64,000 nt of DNA from an uncultured Eubacteriales bacterium. GTDB lineage: Bacteria; Bacillota; Clostridia; Oscillospirales; Acutalibacteraceae. The stretch lies in NCBI GenBank assembly GCA_934477125.1, contig CAKSOL010000005.1, positions 1-64,000 of the forward strand. The letters run 5' to 3'. A program made the position numbers and the translations under genes. Under the pieces are notes generated by a model, which saw only the letters and a list, made by a program, of their open reading frames with translations, was not told where the DNA came from and ran no database searches. Positions 22,801 through 28,587 of the stretch are shown piece after piece (the first letter of the stretch is position 1; each line of letters starts with the position of its first letter).

Positions 22801-22936
22801 CCTGGTACAAATAATTAAAGCCGGCTTTGATTTCTTCGCCGGACACGACCTTTTCGGAATATCGCTGCTGTGGTGGTTTATGGGTCTCGCCGTTCTCGGT
22901 CTCGTGATTTCGTTCCTGAAAGGCGGTAAAGAATGA
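22793..22936 (+). CDS. Tiny phage membrane protein (47 aa)
   Basis: ATG at 22793 overlaps the end of the previous gene by 8 nt; AGTGTTGGGACG provides only a weak ribosome binding site, so coupling is likely. One membrane helix (about 22-41) and a short basic end (KGGKE). Comparable in size to the pVII/pIX/pVI group of minor coat proteins. Confidence 0.55.
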   Translation: MDNLVQIIKAGFDFFAGHDLFGISLLWWFMGLAVLGLVISFLKGGKE

Positions 22937-23496
22937 AGAAGTTTGTAAAAATAATAAGTGTTTCGGTGGTGATGATAATTGCGTTATGCTCTGTTACGTG
23001 CCTTGCGGCGGTATACGGGACGTCTTTTCCATCATACTGCCCGGTCAATGGCGGCGCCTGGGCGGAAATCTCTACTGCACAAGGTGATTCTTGTATTGTT
23101 TTTCGCCGGAATTGCATATTTGATATATTTGGCTTTAACGGGTCAACTGGTTCGGATATCCTCAACGTATCCAATAGTACTGTAAGCGGACGTATATACT
23201 TTAAAAACGCAACCGGCTTTTACGGCTCGCCGTCCTCGCTCGACTGCCGCTTACAGAGCTTCGGCACCTTGGAAATCTCGGTACCGTATCAGTCGAATTA
23301 CGGCACCCGGTACGAATGGCAGCAGCTTACTGTTACCGAGATTAAGAATACAAATATAAATTTTGCCGACAGCTCCGCAGACCGGCAGAATAACGCATTT
23401 ATATATTCGCTTGCGGAAAAACAAAACATTATAATTATATGCCTGCTTATAGGCTTAATCCTTTACTTCATTTTAGGGAGGGCTTGGAATGCTTGA
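22933..23496 (+). CDS. Exported phage protein with C-terminal membrane anchor (187 aa)
   Basis: N-terminal signal peptide (MKKFVKIISVSVVMIIALC, cleavage near CLAAV), a polar beta-rich ectodomain with several cysteines (about 30-155), and a C-terminal helix (NIIIICLLIGLILYFILG). It overlaps its neighbours by 4 and 8 nt. Topology suggests a second virion-tip or adsorption protein. Not recognised by family. Confidence 0.6.
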   Translation: MKKFVKIISVSVVMIIALCSVTCLAAVYGTSFPSYCPVNGGAWAEISTAQGDSCIVFRRNCIFDIFGFNGSTGSDILNVSNSTVSGRIYFKNATGFYGSPSSLDCRLQSFGTLEISVPYQSNYGTRYEWQQLTVTEIKNTNINFADSSADRQNNAFIYSLAEKQNIIIICLLIGLILYFILGRAWNA

Positions 23497-23650
23497 TATA
23501 CTCAGGTCGTTAATCGGCGTAGCTCCCGCCGGTCTTGAATTCCTCGAATACGTTTTTTCCTTTGTGCTGGTGGTTTTCGGTTTGTTCGTTGTAGCTTATA
23601 TCGCGCATTTGCCGTTTGAGTTTATCGCAAACCGTTTCCATAAAAAATAA
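23489..23650 (+). CDS. Tiny phage membrane protein (53 aa)
   Basis: MLDILRSLIGVAPAGLEFLEYV, one membrane helix (about 22-42), then HLPFEFIANRFHKK with a basic C-terminus. GGGAGGGCTTGGA precedes the ATG. Candidate minor coat protein. Confidence 0.6.
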   Translation: MLDILRSLIGVAPAGLEFLEYVFSFVLVVFGLFVVAYIAHLPFEFIANRFHKK

Positions 23651-23665
23651 TAGGTGGTGATTTAA

Positions 23666-23824
23666 ATGGAAGCTGTTACCTCGGCTGTAACTACGCTGTT
23701 CACGCTTCTTGGCAGCGCGTATGAATTTATTGTCGATAAGCCGCTTTTGCTGTTGCTCTTTGCCGTTCCGCTTGTCGGCGCAGTTGTAGCTCTTATTGGC
23801 GGTATTTTCAGGAGAGGCGGATAA
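23666..23824 (+). CDS. Tiny phage membrane protein (52 aa)
   Basis: Good ribosome binding site (TAGGTGGTGATT). MEAVTSAVTTLFTLLGSAYEFI, then a membrane helix (about 27-46) and a basic RRGG end. The organisation (short polar N-terminus, helix, positive C-terminus) is that of a coat subunit; its end is similar in style to the proteins at 24885 and 25143. Confidence 0.6.
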   Translation: MEAVTSAVTTLFTLLGSAYEFIVDKPLLLLLFAVPLVGAVVALIGGIFRRGG

Positions 23825-23826
23825 TA

Positions 23827-24828
23827 ATGAAACGGATATTATGTATCTGTTGCGCTGCTGTTTTATTCGGGCTTTCGCTTGCCGTTCCTGTTTTTGCGGC
23901 AGGACCGGTTCCGGTTATCGAGTTAAATCAATATGATTATGATTGGACTTTAGCGGGTGAATTTGAAGCGCAGTATTACGCCGATAAATATCCTAATATT
24001 CTTACGGTTAACGATGACGGCTATTGCGTATTGCGTTCGGATTATAGTAGTTCAAAATATTGGGCTTTGTTGTTTCCTGCTGTTTCCTCTTCTTGGGAAG
24101 CAGGTGTGCCTGTTCGGCTTGAAGTTGAAGCTTTAGATAATACTATTTTTAATGTTAGAGAAAATTTTTCTCCACATTATTATCGTTTAACTGAAATTCA
24201 CGGTTCTTTTAATTGTTGTTATGATATGGATTCTGTTATTTTTAGAGCTACTTTAGATAGTGGCGTTAAATCCGTTAAATATTATACCGGAGTTAAAAAG
24301 CCGTTTGGTACAGGAGGAATAAGCAATACCCCTTCTGATTTAAAGTATGCATCCGGCTTTCTTTCGGACGTTTGGGACGATTTGTGGAACGCTGTTTCCT
24401 CCAGCTGGTGGCTGATGTCATTTATTGTTCTCGGCCTTGCCGGATGTCTTATAACCATTATCGCAAATTTGGTTGTTTCATTTCAGCCGAGATATAAAGA
24501 CGGCGTTAAAGTGTGGGGTCTTGCCGGAGTTCTCCGGCGGCGAGTTGTTGATAGCAGGAAGTACCGTCACAATTCAGAGCTGCCCGATGAAGAGCTTGTA
24601 ACTGTAGACGGGACTAAATATTATCCGAAAAATCGAAGGAAACGTTATCTCAGACAGTATTATCGGTTCCGTGATGATGATTCCAAAGCGAAATATGATG
24701 ACGTTACTGCTTTTAAAGCTTTTTTACATTTTAATCCTTCTTCCGGAAGTCGTAATAATGATAAACCTCTTCCTAAACCGTCAAAGCCTAAGAAGCCTGT
24801 CAACGTGGATATTGAAGTTGATGATTAA
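23827..24828 (+). CDS. Signal-peptide phage protein with membrane helix and long basic tail (333 aa)
   Basis: Sec signal peptide (MKRILCICCAAVLFGLSLAV, ending near VFAAG), an aromatic-rich exported domain (about 26-170), a membrane helix (WWLMSFIVLGLAGCLITIIA, about 197-217) and a ~115-residue cytoplasmic tail rich in Lys/Arg with a proline-rich end (KPLPKPSKPKKPVN). The outside domain suggests adsorption; the basic tail could contact phage DNA or the assembly ATPase. The middle of the gene is conspicuously AT-rich compared with its ends. No family recognised. Confidence 0.6.
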   Translation: MKRILCICCAAVLFGLSLAVPVFAAGPVPVIELNQYDYDWTLAGEFEAQYYADKYPNILTVNDDGYCVLRSDYSSSKYWALLFPAVSSSWEAGVPVRLEVEALDNTIFNVRENFSPHYYRLTEIHGSFNCCYDMDSVIFRATLDSGVKSVKYYTGVKKPFGTGGISNTPSDLKYASGFLSDVWDDLWNAVSSSWWLMSFIVLGLAGCLITIIANLVVSFQPRYKDGVKVWGLAGVLRRRVVDSRKYRHNSELPDEELVTVDGTKYYPKNRRKRYLRQYYRFRDDDSKAKYDDVTAFKAFLHFNPSSGSRNNDKPLPKPSKPKKPVNVDIEVDD

Positions 24829-24884
24829 CCGTTCTTTACGCTTATCCGGCGTTTAAGGAAATTTTTAGAAAGGAGTTAACAAAT

Positions 24885-25097
24885 ATGGATGCAAGTACTT
24901 TTGTAACCGGTGTAACCGGAATCATAAGCTCTATCGGTTCTGTAGCTACCTTTGTATGGTCGCTTTTTTCAGATTTCCTCGGTATGATTCTTGAAACTCC
25001 GCTTATAGCCTTCCCGGTTCTTTTCGGAGTTTTAGCCGGTGCAGTTGCGATTGTTATTAAGATGACGCGCAAATTCGGTGTTAAGGGCAAACGCTGA
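24885..25097 (+). CDS. Candidate major coat protein, copy A (70 aa)
   Basis: AAAGGAGTTAACAAAT precedes the ATG. N-terminal half amphipathic and uncharged, a membrane helix (about 38-58) and a strongly basic end KMTRKFGVKGKR. The C-terminal half aligns with the next protein (LIAFPVLFGVLAGAVAIVIK versus VLFLPVLLALFSGLLFFTIK). A basic C-terminus facing DNA in the virion is a feature of pVIII-type major coat proteins. There is no signal peptide. Confidence 0.6.
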   Translation: MDASTFVTGVTGIISSIGSVATFVWSLFSDFLGMILETPLIAFPVLFGVLAGAVAIVIKMTRKFGVKGKR

Positions 25098-25142
25098 TCA
25101 TAGGACATACGCTTTGTTTAACAATATTAGGAGGTGAACGTT

Positions 25143-25331
25143 TTGGCCGATCTTATTTCCGCTATGGGCTTGATTTTCAAGTTTATAATAAGCCAGTTTT
25201 CGCAGGTTGTTGCAACGATAACTTCGAATCCGGTGCTTTTCCTTCCGGTACTTTTAGCTCTGTTCAGCGGTCTTTTATTCTTTACGATTAAGATTGTACG
25301 CAAGCTCGGAGTTCGCGGTAAACGTGGTTAA
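25143..25331 (+). CDS. Candidate major coat protein, copy B (62 aa)
   Basis: The TTG at 25143 is chosen because it lies 8 nt after GGAGG; a GTG nine bases upstream overlaps the ribosome binding site. Membrane helix at about 32-52, then KIVRKLGVRGKRG, almost the same tail as copy A. Followed at once by strong hairpins, as the major coat gene is in other filamentous phages. Confidence 0.6.
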   Translation: MADLISAMGLIFKFIISQFSQVVATITSNPVLFLPVLLALFSGLLFFTIKIVRKLGVRGKRG

Positions 25332-25408
25332 AAATCTTAGTTTCTCCTAACGGCCAAGATTTTTAATATATGGCAGCAGGGTAGGGGAAGCTCCTCAGCT
25401 CTGCTGCC
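25330..25408 (+). terminator. Hairpin cluster after the coat genes
   Basis: AAAAATCTT (25330-25338) with AAGATTTTT (25356-25364) followed by TAATAT, then GGCAGCAG (25372-25379) with CTGCTGCC (25401-25408). The first is terminator-like and starts inside the stop codon of copy B; it would separate abundant coat transcripts from the assembly and replication genes. Confidence 0.65.
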
Positions 25409-25475
25409 GAAGTAAGTAAAATCGATTGCCGGAGCTTTATCCGGTAATGAATTTTATTTATTTCGGGGGTTTAAT

Positions 25476-25625
25476 ATGTCAGTTATTGAAACGCTTTTCA
25501 GCTCGTTCTTTGGTATTGTCACAAATACCGTATCGGCTGCGGAATGGCTCGCTATGCTCCTTATAGCTGCTTTTTGCAGCGCCCTGGTATTTAATATTAT
25601 TCACGTTTTGACTGGGGGAAAATAA
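25476..25625 (+). CDS. Tiny phage membrane protein (49 aa)
   Basis: MSVIETLFSSFFGIVTNTVS then a membrane helix (about 24-43) and a short VLTGGK end. CGGGGGTTTAAT is a weak ribosome binding site. It stands directly before the Zot-like ATPase, the place of pVI in Ff-type phages, and may be a tip protein. Confidence 0.55.
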   Translation: MSVIETLFSSFFGIVTNTVSAAEWLAMLLIAAFCSALVFNIIHVLTGGK

Positions 25626-25626
25626 T

Positions 25627-26343
25627 ATGTTCGGAATACCTCATTTTTTCGGTTTTAAGCGTAAAATGTGGCAGCCGTCCTACAGCGTTCTTTTGGTCGG
25701 TCCCAAACGCCAGGGCAAAAGCACCATTCTGGCTATGGTTGCCCAACAGGCTGTTAAGGCAGGGCTTACCGTGTACAGTAATTATCCGATAGATAATACT
25801 ATAAAAATGCCGAAAACAGTAGATAAATTCGGAAAGACAATCCTTGATAAGCGCTTTTTGTACGATAATCCGCTGCTCAAGGACTCTATTGTCCTGCTCG
25901 ATGAGGTGTCTAATATATGGAATAACCGCAGCTGGGGGAAATGGACTGAGGACGATACCGATTTTTTCAATTACCTCGGTAAAAACAACACCCGCGTTTT
26001 TATGGCTATTCAGTATTACGATATGATTGATTTAAACGTTAAGCGAAATCTTGACGCGACCTGGTTTGTCGAAAAATCCATACTGCCCGGACTTACCGTT
26101 GTCGAGTGCGACATTCAGTCCGTCCGCAAGGTCGAGAAGCTCGACACACATGTTATCGACAGCAGATATCATCAGATAAGCTATGAACCTTGTGTTTTGG
26201 ATGACGGACGCTATTATTTTCGGCGTAAACCTTGGTACCCTTATTTCTTAACCCTGTACCAGGATGATAGAATGCCTAAAACTTGGAACCTTGAAAATTG
26301 GCACGATATAGCCTTTAAAGCAGACGAAAACGATAAAAATTAA
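25627..26343 (+). CDS. Zot/pI-family phage assembly ATPase
   Basis: 238 residues. Walker A GPKRQGKST (25-33), Walker B SIVLLDEVS (about 87-95), then the conserved FFNYLGKNNTRVFMAIQYYDMIDLNVKRNLD stretch of the Zot (zonular occludens toxin) family, the hallmark morphogenesis protein of filamentous phages. It powers extrusion of the virion through the membrane. Unlike pI of Gram-negative phages it ends without a membrane helix or periplasmic domain (the C-terminus is polar, NWHDIAFKADENDKN), which fits a host with a single membrane. Confidence 0.88.
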   Translation: MFGIPHFFGFKRKMWQPSYSVLLVGPKRQGKSTILAMVAQQAVKAGLTVYSNYPIDNTIKMPKTVDKFGKTILDKRFLYDNPLLKDSIVLLDEVSNIWNNRSWGKWTEDDTDFFNYLGKNNTRVFMAIQYYDMIDLNVKRNLDATWFVEKSILPGLTVVECDIQSVRKVEKLDTHVIDSRYHQISYEPCVLDDGRYYFRRKPWYPYFLTLYQDDRMPKTWNLENWHDIAFKADENDKN

Positions 26344-26350
26344 CGGCTTT

Positions 26351-26503
26351 GCCGCCGCCGCGGAAGCGGCGCGGCACGGTCTCGGGGGCAGATAATGTAA
26401 TACGCCCCATACATAAACGGCTTTTTTCGGTCAAAAACCGCGCAACCGCGCGGAAAACATACATAAAAAAAGTTTGGTCAAAATGCCGTTTGACCAAACT
26501 TTT
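26351..26503. other. Second hairpin-rich phage intergenic region
   Basis: Three stems: a GC-rich one (26351-26361 with 26366-26375, loop GGAA), CCGCGC-AACC-GCGCGG (26438-26453), and a perfect 15-bp stem (26468-26482 with 26489-26503, loop ATGCCG) that stops 2 nt before the Rep ribosome binding site. The last could end transcription from the zot gene or act on Rep expression. The region may also contribute to a replication origin. Confidence 0.55.
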
Positions 26504-26518
26504 CAGGGAGGAATTTTA

Positions 26519-28003
26519 ATGGCATATTTCGTAACTACAACACGCTGCACAGCCTTTAAGGAATTTTCCTCAGAAGAACGCAAAAAATGGTTTTCCGTCA
26601 CCCGTGATAAGGTTATTTTTAACATAGACACTCTTTATTACACGGTATACCTTAAAGAGAACCCCGAAAAGATTGACCCAATGCTCGATAACCTGAAATT
26701 CTGGCACGATGAATATATGTCCGGAAACAAGGATATTACATATTACGATATGCAATACGCTCCTTTTCATTTCTGCCATTATGACCATCTGCTTAGAATT
26801 GAAAACCTTTACGACATATTTATAAGCTCGTATCTTCCCAACGAAAACACTCCGCGCATAGTTGTGCAGCTCCGCAGCTACGGTCTTTGGGTTAAGGGTG
26901 TAGAGGAAATGCTTGAAGAGTCCTTGAGTTCTCTGTATAAGCTGCTCGATACCTTTGATATTAAGATAGATATGATTAAGGTAAACCGAATAGATTATGC
27001 CTTTCATAATAATCTCATTCAGAATACCGCCCGTTATTTAAATGATACGGTGCTGAAAAACAACTTAAAATCCAGAATGAGGATATACCAAAAGGTTGGA
27101 AAGATAACGGATACCGTTGAAGTAGATTATCTTTGCCTCGGCAACCGTAAGAGCAACAACATCTTCTTCCGAACCTACAATAAGAGCAGGGAAGTAGTAG
27201 AGAAGTCGTATAAGGCATTTTTCATTGAACGCTGGTACAACGAGGGACTGATATCCGCCTACGATAAGTATTGTCTCGAGGTCGGATATAAACGAGGAAG
27301 CTACACTTCGATGAACATTGCCCGGATAGACTGGTACTTAGAGTACGGACACAATGAGCAGCTGAAAAAGCGCTTAAAGGAAATCCGCCGGAAGTGCTTT
27401 GAGGAAAGCGACAACTATACATATATCAGACAAGCTCTTCGGAACGTGCTGCCGGAGGTAACAATAATAACAAACGTCGAATTCCAGACTAAATCGAAAT
27501 TCTTCAAAACTGCTGCCGAGTTCCTCAATCAGATACCGCTTGAGAGCCTGTCGGACGTCAGACCCGAAGCAGTCCCGGTATATAAGATAGTGCGGAACAG
27601 CCGGATATTTACAGATTACCTGACTTCCGACACAGTCGCCTTTTGTGAAAAAAATAACGAATATATGAATTGGTGGCAGCGTATCCGGCAATGTAAAGTT
27701 AATACGATGTTCAAGGGCGAGCTGCTCCGGAAGTACGCCAACGGCATAGATATGGAACGCCTGAAGCAGCGTATGGTGACAGCGTTGGCAGGAATGAGCG
27801 CATACAAGAACAACATAAACAGTCAGGATTTAACGGCGGACGTGTCAGATTTTCTGTGCGTGCTGAACGATAACGACGTATGCGCCGTAACGCTGAATGA
27901 GCGCACCGGCGAGCTGCTGGAATACAAATATAAAAATTACGAAGAAATAAAACGGCGAAAGCAGCGCCAGCTGAAACCGTTACTTGAAAAGTTAGGAATG
28001 TGA
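26519..28003 (+). CDS. Phage replication initiation protein (Rep_trans/RstA-like)
   Basis: 494 residues from the ATG at 26519, which follows AGGGAGGA; a TTG in the upstream hairpin would add 15 residues without a ribosome binding site. The region MIKVNRIDYAFHNN resembles the conserved RIDxAxD strand of Rep_trans rolling-circle initiators such as CTX phage RstA and the Tn916 relaxase-like protein, followed by a tyrosine-containing FFRTYNKSREVVEKSY segment. The C-terminal half is helical and lysine-rich. It is placed beside the Zot-like gene and a small gene overlapping its end. Replication role by family; catalytic tyrosine not assigned. Confidence 0.75.
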   Translation: MAYFVTTTRCTAFKEFSSEERKKWFSVTRDKVIFNIDTLYYTVYLKENPEKIDPMLDNLKFWHDEYMSGNKDITYYDMQYAPFHFCHYDHLLRIENLYDIFISSYLPNENTPRIVVQLRSYGLWVKGVEEMLEESLSSLYKLLDTFDIKIDMIKVNRIDYAFHNNLIQNTARYLNDTVLKNNLKSRMRIYQKVGKITDTVEVDYLCLGNRKSNNIFFRTYNKSREVVEKSYKAFFIERWYNEGLISAYDKYCLEVGYKRGSYTSMNIARIDWYLEYGHNEQLKKRLKEIRRKCFEESDNYTYIRQALRNVLPEVTIITNVEFQTKSKFFKTAAEFLNQIPLESLSDVRPEAVPVYKIVRNSRIFTDYLTSDTVAFCEKNNEYMNWWQRIRQCKVNTMFKGELLRKYANGIDMERLKQRMVTALAGMSAYKNNINSQDLTADVSDFLCVLNDNDVCAVTLNERTGELLEYKYKNYEEIKRRKQRQLKPLLEKLGM

Positions 28004-28008
28004 TAAAA

Positions 28009-28227
28009 ATGATGTCTCTTAAGGATAAGCTTACAATATACATTTATAATAAACAGAATAAACTTGACGAAGAACGCCGAGAATTAAATTACAGGCTGCG
28101 TAACCGTCCGGTTGACGACCTGGAACTGTTTGAGATACTGAGAGATAAAATGCGCGTCGAGATATGGGATGAATACGTCCGAGACCTTTATAACATCGTG
28201 TTTCACTCGCTTTACGACAAGCGCTGA
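28009..28227 (+). CDS. Small phage protein after Rep, right copy (72 aa)
   Basis: ATG 6 nt beyond the Rep stop, with TTAGGAAT as ribosome binding site. Helical and highly charged: NKQNKLDEERRELNYRLRNRPVDDLELFEILRDK and a WDEYVRDLYNIVF end. There are three relatives in this window: the near-identical left copy at 17714 and the diverged inverted relic at 28329. Conservation at the protein level despite DNA change shows it is a real gene. Function unknown. Confidence 0.75.
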   Translation: MMSLKDKLTIYIYNKQNKLDEERRELNYRLRNRPVDDLELFEILRDKMRVEIWDEYVRDLYNIVFHSLYDKR

Positions 28228-28246
28228 AAAGCGTTTGTTCTCTCCC

Positions 28247-28282
28247 CTGAATTAGACAAAACATTCATTTTGTCTAATTCAG
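28247..28282. repeat. Perfect 15-bp dyad with 6-bp centre at the right prophage end (candidate attR)
   Basis: Arms 28247-28261 and 28268-28282 with CATTCA between. The left end of the prophage has the same left arm and centre (17954-17972) but a different right arm. An 11-bp arm/6-bp centre/11-bp arm layout is that of XerCD dif sites, although these arms do not match the usual Firmicutes dif consensus. No T-run follows, so it is not a typical terminator. Confidence 0.5.
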
Positions 28283-28328
28283 AATTCTATAAAAATACCG
28301 CCTACCCTAAGCGGTAAGCGGTCAAAAA

Positions 28329-28553
28329 TTACAGGTAAAGCACTATTCTATACAGTTCATCTACAAACTCATTCCAAGCCTGCAAACGCGCTCTATGGCG
28401 CATTATCTCATAAATGTCTAAGTCGTCCATAGCGTGCAGCCTGAGCATTTCCCGGAGCTCTTTAGTCTCATTTTCGAGCTTATTTTGCTTGTAGTAATTG
28501 TCATTTAAATAACTCCTTTTTATTAAAAAATTAAAAAGCGACCGAATATGCAA
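28329..28553 (-). pseudogene. Diverged, inverted relic of the small phage protein
   Basis: The frame encodes YYKQNKLENETKELREML ... MDDLDIYEIM ... WNEFVDELYRIV, clearly homologous to the product at 28009-28227 but on the opposite strand. The only well-placed start (ATG after AAAGGAG) is in another frame, and the in-frame ATG at 28553 has no ribosome binding site, so a small deletion has probably broken the 5' end. It marks a third inovirus-related event at this locus. Confidence 0.65.
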
Positions 28554-28572
28554 AATGCTTCAGTCGCTTTTT
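28533..28572 (-). terminator. Terminator of the ABC transporter operon
   Basis: AAAAAGCGAC (28533-28542) and GTCGCTTTTT (28563-28572); on the minus strand the hairpin is followed by AATTTTTTAAT. Confidence 0.75.
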
Positions 28573-28587
28573 ATACTTATATTAACT

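Larger units (their letters stand above)
17967..28267. mobile_element. Inovirus-like (filamentous phage) prophage, about 10.3 kb
   Basis: The defining set is a Zot/pI-type ATPase (25627-26343) next to a Rep protein (26519-28003) and a run of very small single-membrane-segment proteins plus three signal-peptide proteins (21629-25625), with a repressor/operator region and a hairpin-rich non-coding segment at the other end. The limits are taken from the point where the left and right repeats (17601-17974 and 27895-28269) stop matching, at the six bases CATTCA (17967-17972 and 28262-28267). There is no integrase, transposase or secretin gene. It probably integrates with host recombinases and its copies have accumulated here. 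The boundaries are an inference. Confidence 0.8.

Noticed and set aside
26474..26518. Upstream TTG start for the Rep protein
   Set aside because: It lies inside the 15-bp hairpin without a ribosome binding site; the ATG at 26519 follows AGGGAGGA directly.
17967..28267. Element as an integrative conjugative element or plasmid
   Set aside because: No relaxase/T4SS set, partition genes or integrase; a Zot-like ATPase with many tiny membrane proteins fits filamentous phage instead.
28247..28282. Dyad as a simple intrinsic terminator
   Set aside because: The stem is followed by AATTCTATAAAA with no T-run on either strand, and its centre coincides with the point where the prophage ends diverge.
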